Part shown: positions 42,291-53,394 of the stretch, in pieces
How the letters are laid out: each line of letters starts with the position of its first letter
Position numbering within the stretch: position 1 is the first letter of the stretch
DNA from: Prionace glauca
Lineage: Eukaryota > Chordata > Chondrichthyes > Carcharhiniformes > Carcharhinidae
Direction of reading: 5' to 3'
Assembly (NCBI GenBank): GCA_037974335.1
Contig: CM075760.1
Coordinates: 21,613,291 to 21,677,290 of the forward strand
Length of the DNA: 64,000 nt
The notes under the pieces: generated by a model
Databases searched by the model: none
Seen by the model: only the letters and a program-made list of their open reading frames with translations
Told to the model about the DNA's origin: nothing
Translations under genes and position numbers: made by a program

Positions 42291-43129
42291 TGGCAACCAT
42301 CATCCCAGTACCAAAGAAAAGCCAAGCAGTGTGCCTTAATGACTATCATCTGATGGGTCTAACATCCATCTTTATGAAGTGTTTCAAAAGGTTAGTCATG
42401 GCATGAATTAATTCCAGCCTCTCAGACTGCCTGGGTCCAATACAGTTCATGTACTGCCTCAACAAGTCCACAGCAGACACCAATTCCCTGGCCCTGAACT
42501 CAACCCTGGAACATCTAGATTACAAAGACAGATATGTCAGACTCCTATTTATTGACTACAGCTCAGCCTTCAACATCATTATTCCCACAAAACTCATCTC
42601 CACACTGCATGGCCTGGGCTCAGCTCCTCCCTCTGCAACTGGATGCTGAACTTTCTAACCCACAGACCACAATCAATAAGGATAGGCAACTACACCTCCT
42701 CCTCGATCATCCTCAACACTGATGCTCCACAAGGTTATGTTCTCAGCCCTTACTATACACGTTATACACATATGACTGTGTGGCCAAATTTCCCTCCAAC
42801 TCGATTTTCAAGTTTGCTGGTGACACCACCGTAGTGGGTTGGATCTCCAGCAATGACAAGACAGTACAGGAATGAGACAGAGAATCTGGTGAACTGGTGC
42901 GGCAACAATAATCTCTCCCTTAATGTAAACAAAATTAAGGAAATTGTCATTGACTAAAGGAAACATAGTGGAGAACATGCCCTGTCTACAACAACAGGGA
43001 AGAAATAGAAATAGTTGAACATTTCAAGTTTTTAGGAGTCCAGATAATTAACAACTTGTCCTGGTCCCCCCAAGCCAACACTGTAGTTAAGAAAGCCCAC
43101 CAATGCCTCTACTTTCTCAGAAGACTATG

Positions 43130-44233
43130 GAAAATCTCATGGGATCCAGGGTGAGGCAGCTAAATGCATACAAAATTGACTTGGTGACAGAAGCCAGATG
43201 GTGGTTGTAGAGGGTTGTTTTTCAAACTGGAGACCGGTGACCAGCAGAGTGTCTCAGGGATCGGTGCTGGGTCCACTGTTATCTGTCATTTATATTAATG
43301 ATTTGGATGAGAATATAGGAGGCATGGTTTGTAAGTTTGCAGATGACACCAAGATTGGTGGCGTAGTAGACAGGGAAGAAGGTTATCTTGGATTGCAACA
43401 GGATCTTGATCAATTGGGCCAGTGAGCCGATGAGTGGCAGATAGAGTTTAATTCAGATAACTGCAAGGTGTTGCATTTTGGGAGATTGAACCAGGACAGG
43501 ACTTACCCAGTTAATGGTAGGCCACTGGGGAGAGTTACAGAACAAAGAGATCTAGGGGTACAGGTTCATAGCTCATTGAGAGTGGAGTGACAGGTGGCCA
43601 GAGGGTGAAGAAGGCAATCAGCATGCTTGGTTTCATTGGTCAGAATATTGAATACAGGAGTTGTTGAAATTGTATAAGACATTGGTAAGGCCATTTGGAA
43701 TACTGTGTTCAGTTCTGGTCACCCTATTATTAGAAAGGATATTATTAAACTAGAAAGAGTGCAGAAGAGATTTACTAGGATGCTACCGGGACTTGATGGT
43801 TTGAGTTATAAAGAGAGGCTGGACAGACTGGGACTTTTTTTTATCTGGAGCATTAGAGGCTGAGGGGTGATCTTATAGAGGCCTATAAAACAACAAGAAG
43901 CATAGATCAGCTCGATAGTCAATATCTTTTCCCAAAGGTAGGAGAGTCTAAAACTAGAGGGTATCGGTTTAAGGTGAGAGGGGAGAGATACAAAAGGATC
44001 CAGAGGGGTAATTATTTCACACAGAGGGTGGTGAGTGTCTGGGACAAGCTGCCAGACATAGTAGTTAGAGGTGGGTACAAGTTTGGCTTTTAAAATAAGT
44101 TTAGTTACATGGGTAAGATGGGTATAGAGGGATAAGGGCCAAATGCAGGCAATTGGGACGAGCTTAGATGTTTAAAAAATGGCAGTATGGCAAGTTGGGC
44201 CGAAGGGCCTGTTTCCATGCTGTAAACCTGTAT
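43130..44233 (+). mobile_element. CR1-like LINE nested in LINE-N
   Basis: It encodes MVVVEGCFSNWRPVTSRVSQ, GSVLGPLLSVIYINDLDENI, KFADDTKIGGVV; later parts are frame-shifted. The tail is GGGCCGAAGGGCCTGTTTCC. GACTATG flanks it at 43123-43129 and 44234-44240. Confidence 0.87.
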
Positions 44234-45232
44234 GACTATGAAATTTGGCATGTTAGCTGTGACTTTCACCAACTTTTACAGATGCATCTTAGAAAGCATT
44301 TGCTTCAGCTTGGTATGGCTTCTGCTCTGCCTAAGACCGCAAGGAACTACAGAAAGTTGTGAATGTAGCCCAATCCATCACACAAACCAGCCTGCCATCC
44401 ATTGACCCTGTCTACACTTCCTGTTGCCTTGCTAAAGCAGCCAGCATAATTAAAGACTCCATGCACCTCAGATATTCTCTCTTCCACTTTCTTCCGTTGG
44501 GAAAAAGATACAAAAATCTGAGGTCACATACCAACCGACTCAAGGATAGCTTCTTCCCTGCTGAATGGACCAACATTGCATTAAGTTGATCTTTCTCTAA
44601 ACCCTACCTATGACTCTAGCACTACAGTCTCCTTTCCTTCTCTATGAACGGTATGCTTTGTCTGTATAGCATGCAGGAAACAATACTTTTCACTGTATAC
44701 TAATACATGTGACAATAATAAATCAAATCAAAACAAAGGAATGAGTGACGGTTTTAGCAGAGATGAACAGAGTAGACTGGAGTTGGGTGATGTTATTGAG
44801 GTGGAACTGGCCTTGGTAATGATTCGGATTTGTGGTCAGATTCTCACGTTGGGTGAAATATTTTGCTATGGTTGTGAACAGTCTGGCTCAGTCTCAGACA
44901 ATTTCCGAGGAAGGGGATGGAGTCAATGGGTAGAATTTGTAGCAGACAGTGGAGACAATAACAATAGTTTTCCCAGGATTAAAATGAAGGAAAATTCTAG
45001 CCCAGAGCTGGAGAGATTTTTCAGGGAATCAAAGGATTCGGGGAGGGGTGGGAAATTGGTGCTAAAACCAGCTTAATTTCACAACCTGCCTTTCTGTTTT
45101 TTGTGAGTTCTCTCTCACTCCATTTTTTCTGTTTTAAATCAATTTCACAGGGCATTAGAAGGGGAAGATTTGCAGTCAGGGAAACTGAAACCAAACATCA
45201 CATCAAGATCTGAATATCATTGGGTTTTTAAC

Positions 45233-46270
45233 ATGCAAGAAAACAGCAACGTTCACAGTGCATATAAACCATGGAAATCTGGGGACTGTGAGCAGGGATT
45301 CAGATCCCCGTCTGAGCTGGAAACTCATCAGCCCCGTCACACTGGGGAGAGGCCGTTCACCTGCCCTGAGTGTGGGAAGGGATTCACTTGGTCATCCAAC
45401 CTGTTGAGGCACCAGCATGTTCATAATGGGCAGAAGCCATTCATCTGCCCCGAGTGTGGGAAGGGATTCACTCGATCATCTGGGCTGCAACAACACCACC
45501 GAGTTCACACCGGGGAGAGGCCGTTTACCTGCTCCAAGTGTGGGAAGGGATTTACTGATTCATCCACTCTGCTGAAACATCAGCAAGTTCACACTGATGA
45601 GAGACCATTCAAATGCCCGAATTGTGGGAAGTGCTATAAAAGTTCTCTGAACCTAATGCGACATCAGCTTGTTCACACTGATGAGAGACCCTTCAGATGC
45701 CCTCACTGCGAGACTGGGTTCAGACAATCATCTGAACTCACTGCACATCAGCGAATTCACACTGGGGAGAAGCCATTCATCTGTTTCCAATGTGGGAAGA
45801 GATTCACTCGATCATCAGGGCTTCTACAACACCATCGAGTTCACACAGGGGAGAGAACATTCACCTGCTCCAAATGTGGGAAGGGATTCAGCGATTCGTC
45901 CACTCTGCTGAAACACCAGCAAGTTCACACTGACGAGAGACCTTTTAAATGTGCTGACTGTGAGAAATGCTACAAAGGTTCTGCGGACCTGATGCGCCAT
46001 CAGCTTGTTCACACTGACGAGAGACCGTTCAGGTGCTCTCACTGCGGGACTGGGTTTAGACAATTATATCAACTGACTGCACACCAGCGGGTTCACACTG
46101 GGGAGAAGCCATTCGTTTGTTTGCAGTGTGAGAAAGGATTTACTCAGTCAGCCACCCTGCAGAGACACCAACGAATTCACACTGGGGAGAGACCATTCAT
46201 CTGCTTCGTGTGTGGGAAGAGATTCACTCGCTCATCCACCCTGATGAGTCACCAGCGAGTTCACAAATAA
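45233..46270 (+). CDS. C2H2 zinc-finger protein, 12 finger positions (ZNF4)
   Basis: The exon opens at 45151 after TTTCACAG; first ATG 45233; 345 residues. Finger 1 is worn ([10 protein letters not shown], first Cys to Ser); 11 are complete. Helix -1/3/6 for fingers 2-12: WNR, RGQ, DTK, SNR, QEA, RGQ, DTK, GDR, QQA, QTR, RTS. Fingers 3-6 (45440-45775) and 7-10 (45776-46111) are a four-finger tandem duplication: the helix pattern RGQ-DTK-x-x repeats and each block is 336 bases. Linkers alternate TGE(R/K)PF and TDERPF. Likely a nuclear DNA-binding protein; the promoter may be the CpG-rich region at 39835. Confidence 0.9.
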   Translation: MQENSNVHSAYKPWKSGDCEQGFRSPSELETHQPRHTGERPFTCPECGKGFTWSSNLLRHQHVHNGQKPFICPECGKGFTRSSGLQQHHRVHTGERPFTCSKCGKGFTDSSTLLKHQQVHTDERPFKCPNCGKCYKSSLNLMRHQLVHTDERPFRCPHCETGFRQSSELTAHQRIHTGEKPFICFQCGKRFTRSSGLLQHHRVHTGERTFTCSKCGKGFSDSSTLLKHQQVHTDERPFKCADCEKCYKGSADLMRHQLVHTDERPFRCSHCGTGFRQLYQLTAHQRVHTGEKPFVCLQCEKGFTQSATLQRHQRIHTGERPFICFVCGKRFTRSSTLMSHQRVHK

Positions 46271-46668
46271 TCAGTGACTGGATTTTACTATAAATCACAT
46301 CCAGGAATGAATTATGTTCATTGACGTCCATTTCTACTGATATGTCAAGAAAATCTGAGAAATTAAAATATTTTCTGTGGGTATATTGATTTTTTTTTTA
46401 AACTGGTGAAGTGAGTGGTAATTAGAAAAGGAGACGGAATGGCTGTGTAAATTTAAACTGTGAGGATTTTTTATGCATTCGTGGGACATGGGCGTCACTG
46501 CACGGCCAGCATTTATTGCCATCCCTAGTAACTATTGAACTGAGCGGCTTACTGGGCCATTTCAGAGGGGAGTTGACAGTCGATCATATTGCTATGGCTC
46601 CGGAGTCACACGTAGGATAGACAGGTAAGGACAACAGATTTCCTTCCCCAAAAGGACATTCATGGGGC

Positions 46669-46936
46669 GTCACAGTGGTTAGCACTGTTGCCTCACAGCG
46701 CCAGGGACCTGGGTTCAATTCCTGGCATGGGTCACTGTCTGTGTGGAGTTTGCATGTTCTCTGCGTGGGTTTCCTCAGGTAGTCCAGTTTCCTCTCAGTC
46801 TGAAAGACATGCTGGGGAGGTGCATTGACTCGAACAAATGCTGGAGTGTGGCGACCAGGGGAATTTCACAGTAACTTCACTGCACTGTTAACGTAAGCCT
46901 ACTTGTGACTAATAAACAAACTTTACTTTTTACTTT
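46669..46936 (+). mobile_element. SINE-b, full length, nested in SINE-d
   Basis: Head CGTCACAGTGGTTAGCACTG, B box GGGTTCAATTCCTGG, tail CAGTAACTTCACTGCACTGT to CTAATAAACAAACTTTAC. Confidence 0.82.
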
Positions 46937-47059
46937 ACTGAACCAAATGTTTTTTTTCTGACAATTAACAATGGTTTCATGGTCAGCAGTAGATTCTTAA
47001 TTCTGATTTTTTTTATTGAATTCAATTATTTTTATTGAATTAGATGTATGAGGCAAGTT

Positions 47060-47278
47060 TTTTTTTACAGGGGGTAGTAGATGCCTGGAACTCAATGCCG
47101 GGAGTTACTGGAAGCAAATATGATAGCCCCGCCTGGACAAATGCATGAATAAGATGGGAAGAGAGGGATATGGTCCGCAAAGGGGTTTTTAGTTCAGACA
47201 GGCAGCATGGTCAGTACAGGCTTGGAGGGCCAAAGGGCCTGTTCCTGTGCTGTAATTTTCTTTTTTCTTGTTCTTTGT
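47060..47278 (+). mobile_element. LINE 3' end nested in SINE-d
   Basis: GGGGGTAGTAGATGCCTGGA (the VVDAWN region), then a tail with GGGCCAAAGGGCCTGTTCCT and TCTTGTTCTTTGTTC. The B-type tail is clear. Confidence 0.7.
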
Positions 47279-47372
47279 TCAAATTACACCACTTGGTATG
47301 GTGGGATTTGAACCCAGTCCCCAGAACATTAGCTGAGTCGAGAGATAATAGCACTGGGCCATCACCTCCCAT

Positions 47373-47876
47373 CTGGAACAAAACTAAGGCTCCGCTGTGA
47401 TGTAATAGTCTCTATGACATCATTGCAGCAGAACTGGATGACATCATCAGAGTCCATTGTTTCTGAATGATCCACATCAATAACAGGAAATACTCATCAA
47501 GCTGAGCACATTATCTAGGCTGACACTCCAGTCTGACATTGAGGGACTGCTTCACTCCGACATACACACTGTCCTTCACATGGAGCTTGTGCAGTTCTGG
47601 CCACAACTTTCCAATCTTCCTTACAAAATAATGGTGACAAAGGGTTGTGAGAGATTGTAAGTGTTACATCCCTGTTCAAAAACACAGCAATTACAGAACA
47701 ATCAGCTTAACATCAGCAGTAAGGAAAAGCTAATAATCTGAGACACAATCAACTGACATTTGAAAAAGTATGGATTATAATTTCCAGTATGTTTTGTTTT
47801 TAAATACTGAAAACTTCCCTGGATCTCAAGGCTTGGACGGACACTCTGAAAGGTATAGGGAGCTGGGACTTGTCCA
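47373..47876. other. Intergenic
   Basis: 47375-47405 matches 24565-24610 just left of the ZNF1 fragment. TGACATCA occurs twice between 47415 and 47455. Nothing else assigned. Confidence 0.35.
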
Positions 47877-47936
47877 TGATAGGAAACAATACTTTTCACT
47901 GTATACTAATACATGTCACAATAACAAATCAAATGT
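47877..47936 (+). mobile_element. LINE-N tail scrap
   Basis: GGAAACAATACTTTTCACTG to AACAAATCAAAT. Confidence 0.7.
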
Positions 47937-48139
47937 TAAAAAAATGAGTGTAACTGAAAGTCTGAAATAATCTAGAGTTAGAAAGGAGAAAAGAATGGGA
48001 CATCAATTAATCTCTTATCCTGGAGAAATCAAGAATTTGACACACCATGTGTTTGAAACAAAGCTGATTTATTTAACAGACATCAGGATATGAAACTCTT
48101 GCCCAGATACAGAGATTATTATCAGAAGAAATAAATGTA

Positions 48140-48469
48140 AATTGTCTGAATGAAGATGGTCGAGAGGAGATTGATCGAGGTATTCAAGATCCTGAGGAGT
48201 TGGGCAGATGAAATAGTGAGAAAATATTCCCACCAAGAGAACATCAAGAACCAGAGGACACAGACCTACTTTAATGGGGAAAACAGAGTCAAAGTGATCT
48301 GAGAAAAATTATTTTCACTGAGAGGGTGGTTGGAATCTGGAATAAACTTCCTGTGAGGGCAGTGGAGGCAAGTTTGATCAAGATACTCAAAAGAGAATTG
48401 GATTATCTGAAAAGAAAGAATGTGCAAGGTTACAGGGGTTATGGCAGGGGGGTGGAATTAGGCTCTTTC
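48140..48469 (+). mobile_element. Old CR1-like LINE C-terminal fragment
   Basis: Pieces: CATCAAGAACCAGAGGACAC, TTTTCACTGAGAGGGTGGTT, and the frame VGIWNKLPVRAVEASLIKIL. Worn. Confidence 0.65.
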
Positions 48470-48925
48470 CATTCACAGGTTTTAAGTCAATCCACCTTGT
48501 GTCCAACGAGGGGCATACACGTGATGGGTCGTACTGGGGCTGCTCTTGGTTGTTCGAGATTGGCCTAGTGCTTCATGTCGTTAGTGTGTGCCTAAACTGG
48601 ACCAGATACTGGGCAAGACGACAGCTCAGTGACTATCGCTGATTGCTGTGCAGACACATGGATTTGGGCCGGTGTCTGTGGGAGTTTGTGCATTCTCCCC
48701 GTGCTTGCGTGGGTTTTCTCCGGTTTCCTCCCACACCCCAAAGATGTGCTGTTAGCCTGATTGGCAGGAATAAATTATCCCTAAATCAGATTCCCTCACT
48801 CTGGATGGCCATAAAACATTAGACAGGGGTCATGGGTGGAGTAGGGGGACTGGTGGTGTTGAGATGGTGGAGCAGGCTGGTTGGGCTGAAGGGCCTGTTT
48901 CACGGGCTGATTTTGTTCTTTCAGT
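48470..48925 (+). mobile_element. LINE-B 3' UTR with SINE-c body
   Basis: Follows 52820-53280 of the long LINE-B copy: CCAACGAGGGGCATACACGT, then TGGATTTGGGCCGGTGTCTG and GGGCTGAAGGGCCTGTTTCA, ending TTGTTCTTTC. No ORF2 coding part. Confidence 0.75.
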
Positions 48926-49202
48926 GAGCCAGTGCAGACTTGATGGGCTGAATGGCTCTTTCTGTACCGTAAAGAATGTGATGAGAGTTCCTGAATGATG
49001 GGAAAAGATCACAGACAGCAGTTCTTAAAGAGAAACTGCAACCCCCAAAACACAATCAGCTCTCGATCGAGAATATTAAGCTGCAGCCCACCTACAGGGA
49101 TTAGTAACATCAGCAGAAACAAACCTCAACTTTCAGAATGAATGTGGCTCACTCCTGGATGTGATTAACAGCAGCAGCTACAGCTGAATCCACTCGCTGC
49201 AC

Positions 49203-49736
49203 TCACTCATGAAGTCGCTGGTGTGTCACCAGGTGGGAGAAGGTGGTGAATCCCTTCCCACACTCTGAGCAGGTGAATGGTCTCTCTCCAGTGTGAAGTC
49301 GCTGATGTGCTTTGAGGCTGGATGAATGTCTGAAGCTCTTTCCACAGTCAGTGCAGCTGAATAGCCTCTCCTCACTGTGAATTCGCTGGTGTGTCACAAG
49401 GTTGGATGAATTAATGAATCGCTTCCCACACATGGAGCAGGTGAACGGCCTCTCCCCGGTGTGAACTCTCCGGTGTAATTGCAGGTTATACATCTGGATG
49501 AATCCCTTGCCACAAACAGAGCAAGTGTATGGTCTCTCTCCAGCGTGAACTCACTGGTGTAATATTAGACAGGATGATTGAGTAAATTCCTTCCAACACA
49601 CAGGTCAGGTGAAGGGTCTCTCCCCAGTGTGGCTGCGTCGATGAGTTTCCAGTTTGGATGGGCAAGTGAATGCTTTCCCACAGTCCCCACACATCCATGG
49701 TTTCTCTATGATGTCAATATCATCATGTCTCTCCAT
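49203..49736 (-). pseudogene. C2H2 zinc-finger pseudogene, six fingers
   Basis: From ATG 49736: [20 protein letters not shown], then six fingers to [10 protein letters not shown] and a stop. Two TGA codons interrupt it: one in finger 2 in place of a Cys (ERPFT then stop, near 49606) and one after finger 2 in the linker (near 49553). The last four fingers are open from 49493. The start matches the pseudogene at 13914. The 3' flank matches those at 28090 and 30027. LINE-B interrupts its upstream region at 50066. No promoter seen nearby. Confidence 0.83.
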
Positions 49737-50065
49737 ATTGGGTGATTAGTTGAAGCTTTGTCCACACAAAGAACACATGCACAGATTCACATTGCCGTGA
49801 ATGGTGTGATCTTTTTTCAGGCTGTGTAACTGGTTAAAGCTCTTTCCACAGTCAGTTCATTGGAAAACTCTCACTCGGTTATATGTGTGTCTCAGTGCTT
49901 TTCCAGTCACATTGATGTTGAAATTTTTTCCTGCACTCCATGTTAAAAGGCTGATAGTGTTCAGGTGCTGGTGAATCGAGTGACTGTTAAATCTTGATTC
50001 CATTTTTCTGACTGTAAATCTTCCCCTTCAAATATCCTGTAAAAGGAGTTTACAAAACTACTGTC
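49737..50065 (-). other. 5' part of the zinc-finger unit, left of LINE-B
   Basis: Remnant finger region near 49795-49930 and an acceptor (CTCCTTTTACAG on the minus strand) at about 50036-50047. The unit continues at 53285 after LINE-B. Confidence 0.55.
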
Positions 50066-53000
50066 AAGTAGTACTGGGTACTACTTGTACCCAGGAACTA
50101 CTGTTCCTGGGTACAAGTGTTTTAGGTGTGACAGAGGAGGGATGAAGAGAGGAGGAGGGGTGGCACTGTTAGTCAAGGAAAGCATCACAGTAGTGCAGAG
50201 GGAGGACGATAGGGAAGAGATAGGGATTGAGTCAGTGTGGGTGGAGTTGAGGAGTAAAAAGGGAGAGATCACATTGCTAGGGGTGTACTATAGGCCACCC
50301 AACAGCCCAAAGTCAGTGGAGGAAGGCATTTGCAGGGGCATTTTGGACAGGTGCAGGAAGAACAGAGTGGTTGTAGTGGGTGATTTTAATTTTCCTGGAG
50401 TGAATTGGAGGGGGCCTAGAGCTGGGGGTATGGAGGGAGAGGAGTTTGTGAACTGTGTTATGGAAGGGTCGCTAGAGCAGTATGTAACTAGCCCGACTAG
50501 GGGAGGGGCTATATTGGATCTAGTGTTGGGAAACGAACCTGGGCAGGTGGGTGAGGTAGAGGTAGGCGAACATGTGGCGAACAGTGATCACAAGTCCGTC
50601 TACTTTAGGATAAAAATGGAAAGGGACGAGTGCCGTCCGAGTGGGAGTGTGCTGAATTGGGGAAAGGCGAGCTATGGCAGGATTAGGAGGGAGCTGCAGC
50701 AAACTGATTGGGAGGGACTGTTAGCTGGCAAGTCCACGGTTGGCAAGTGGGAGGCATTTAGGGACAAAATGAAATGGTTGCAGGGGAGGTATGTTCCGGT
50801 TAAGCGAAAGGATGGGAAAGGAAGGATTAGACAGCCGTGGATTACGGAGGATATTGAAGACTTGGTCAGGAAGAAGAGGGAGGCGTATGTTAGGTCAAAA
50901 CAAATGGGTACGGAGAGTGCGCTGGAAGAATACAACGAGAGTAGGAGGGAGCTAAAAAGGGGAATTAGAAGGGCAAAGAGAGGGCATGAGATGGCTTTGG
51001 CTGGTAGGATTAAGGAAAATCCAAAGGCATTTTATTCCTATATCAGAGGCAAGAGAGTAGTTAGAGGGAAAATTGGTCCTCTTAGGGACAAGAGTGGTGA
51101 GTTGTGTATTGAGTCGGAGGGGATGGGGGAGCTCCTGAATGAATACTTTGCGTCGGTATTCACAAAGGAGAGGGGTTCGGAATCGTGTGGTCTCTTGGAG
51201 GGAGTGGAGGTTTATTTGCAGGATATAGTTATTACGAGAGAGGAAGTGCTAGGGCTTTTAGGTAGCGTAAAGACGGATAAAGCTCCGGGGCCTGATGGTA
51301 TTTATCCCAGGCTGCTTAGGGAGGCGAAACATGAAATTGCTGGGCCTCTGGCGCAAATCTTTGTCTCTTCTTTGGACACAGGTGAGGTCCCAGAAGACTG
51401 GAGGGTAGCAAATGTGGTCCCGTTGTTCAAAAAAGGCAGTAGGGATAACCCTGGGAATTATAGACCGGTGAGTTTGACGTCGGTGGTAGGGAAGTTAATG
51501 GAAAAAATACTTAGGGGTAGGATGTATGAGCATTTGGAGCGTTGCGATCTGATTAGGGATACGCAACATGGCTTTGTTAGAGGGAGGTCTTGCCTTACGA
51601 ATCTGGTGGAATTCTTTGAGGAGGTGACAAAAACGGTTGACGATGGGAGAACCGTTGATGTCATCTATATGGATTTCAGTAAGGCGTTTGACAAAGTCCC
51701 TCACGGTAGGCTGGTAGAAAAGGTTAAGGCGCATGGGATACGAGGCAAGGTAGCTAGGTGGATTGAGAACTGGCTGGGAAATAGGAGACAGAGGGTAGTT
51801 GTGGAAGGGACCTTGTCGGGCTGGAGGTCAGTGACCAGTGGTGTGCCGCAGGGCTCAGTACTGGGACCTCTCCTCTTTGTAGTCTACATAAATGACTTGG
51901 AAGAGGGCGTAGGTGGTGTGATTAGCAAGTTTGCTGATGACACCAAGATGGCAGGGTTGGCGGGTACGGAACTGGATTGTCAGGTGATACAACAGGATAT
52001 AGATAGGTTGGTGCAGTGGGCAGATAGGTGGCAGATGGCATTTAATCCTGACAAATGCGAGGTGATGCATTTTGGACGGAATAATGCAGAGAGGAGCTAT
52101 GAGATTAAAGGGAGGCCGATTAGGAGTATTGACATACAGAGGGACCTGGGAGTGCAGGTTCACAAATCCATGAAGGTTGCATCACAAGTGGAGAAGGTCG
52201 TTAGGAAGGCTTATGGGATGTTGGCCTTTATAGGAAGGGGCATAGAGTATAAAAGCTGCTGTCTAATGCTTCAGTTGTACAGAACGTTGGTTAGACCGCA
52301 TTTGGAGTACTGCGTCCAGTTCTGGTCACCTTACTACCGGAAGGACGTGGAGTCTCTGGAAAGGGTGCAGAGGAGGTTTACCAGGATGTTGCCTGGCATG
52401 GGGGGACTGGGTTACGAGGAGAGGTTGAAGAAACTGGGACTATTCTCCTTGGAAAGGCGGAGATTGAGAGGGGACATGATAGAAGTATATAAGATAATGA
52501 AGGGAATGGATAGAGTTAATAGTGAGAGACTGCTCCCTAGACTGGATACAAACACGAGAGGTCATCATTTAAGGGTGAGGGGGGAGAGGTATAATTTGGA
52601 GGTGAGAGGAAGGTTCTTTACGCAGAGAGTTGTAGGGGTCTGGAACGCGCTACCGAGTAGGGTGGTGGAGGCAGGAACATTGGACTCTTTTAAGATGCAG
52701 TTAGATAGGCACATGAGTGAAACGAGAATGGAGGGATATGGTAGGGGATATTAAATAGGGTTAAACCTCGGGAGACACCGGAAAGGCAGGCTGTAAGATT
52801 AATATTTTGACTTTATTCCACAGGTGGAGGTCCACCTCGTGTCAAACGAGGGGCATTCACACGGCGGGTCGTGCCTGGGCTGCTCTTGGAAGTTCCAGGA
52901 GTGGCCTAGAACTTCGTGTCGGTGTGTGTGCTTGATCCTGGACCGGTAGATGGGCGCCGCAACAGCTCAGTGACTAGCACTGCTGGTTGTGCAGGCACAT

Positions 53001-53284
53001 GGATTTGGGCCTGTGTCTGTGGGAGTTTGCGCATTCTCCCTGTGGTTGCGTGGGTTTCCTCCGGGCGCTCCGGTTTCCTCCCACACCCCAAAAATGTGCT
53101 CTCAGGCTAATCGGTTTTTACCAAATCGACACTATTTCTTCCCTGAATCTGACTGAGTAGGGTTCCATTCGTAGCCATGCAGGGTAGAATAGGTGTAGGG
53201 TGATGTGGCGGCGCGGGCTCGTTGGGCCGAAGGGCCTGTTTCCCGTGCTGGATTGTTCTTTGTTCTTTGTTCTTTGTTCTTTGT
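50066..53284 (+). mobile_element. LINE-B (CR1-like), longest and youngest-looking copy
   Basis: One open frame reaches the stop at 52754 (about 880 codons). Endonuclease: GGVALLVKESITVV, GVYYRPPNSP, VVVVGDFNFPGVNW, NSDHKSVYF. RT: YMDFSKAFDKVPHGR, SGVPQGSVLGPLLFVVYINDL, SKFADDTKMAG. C terminus: RRFTRMLPGMGGLGYEERL to MEGYGRGY. The N-terminal endonuclease (about 90 residues) and 5' UTR are missing. The 3' UTR (52758-53284) holds a SINE-c body from about 52950 and ends in four TTCTTTG units. The flanks join as CTACTGTCAGTCCAGC when compared with paralogous zinc-finger units, giving a 4-5 base duplication (TGTCA or GTCA). Confidence 0.92.
50067..50117. repeat. Fold-back junction at the LINE-B 5' end
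   Basis: Two hairpins in a row: AGTAGTAC-TGG-GTACTACT (50067-50085) and a perfect 15-base inverted repeat CTTGTACCCAGGAAC with loop TACT (50084-50117). Confidence 0.85.
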
Positions 53285-53394
53285 CAGTCCAGCACAGAAA
53301 TTCTGATCAGATAAATCTAATTTTGAAACAATATCTTTTCTGCTGTTGTTCCCAAAAACAGTAAACCTCTCTCCCAGTACTCCCTCCTCCCTGG
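53285..53394 (-). other. Zinc-finger unit upstream part, right of LINE-B
   Basis: GTCAGTCCAGCACAGAAATT and CTGTTGTTCCCAAAAACAG parallel 31325-31400 and 29245-29330. Confidence 0.6.

Larger units (their letters stand above)
41436..44737 (+). mobile_element. LINE-N copy with two nested insertions
   Basis: RT pieces in order: DQLEGVFTDIINISSQQSEV (41442), TIIPVPKKS and [18 protein letters not shown] (42299), [15 protein letters not shown] (42540), FKFAGDTT-type (42808), then the 3' part from AAATTTGGCATG (44241) to CAAATCAAAAC. It is interrupted at 41524-42290 and 43130-44233. Many breaks in the frame. The RT style (IDYSSAFN) is that of Rex1/L2-group LINEs. Confidence 0.8.
46455..47372 (-). mobile_element. 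SINE-d (tRNA-headed), split by two insertions
   Basis: On the minus strand from 47372: head GGGAGGTGATGGCCCAGTGC with B box GGGTTCAAATCCC, a central part near 46940-47040 (CCATGAAACCATTGTTAATT), a conserved part near 46600-46650 (TTACCTGTCTATCCTACGTG), and the tail ending ACGCCCATGTCCCACGAATG near 46472. It may belong to the Deu-domain SINE class; that is from memory only. Confidence 0.6.
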
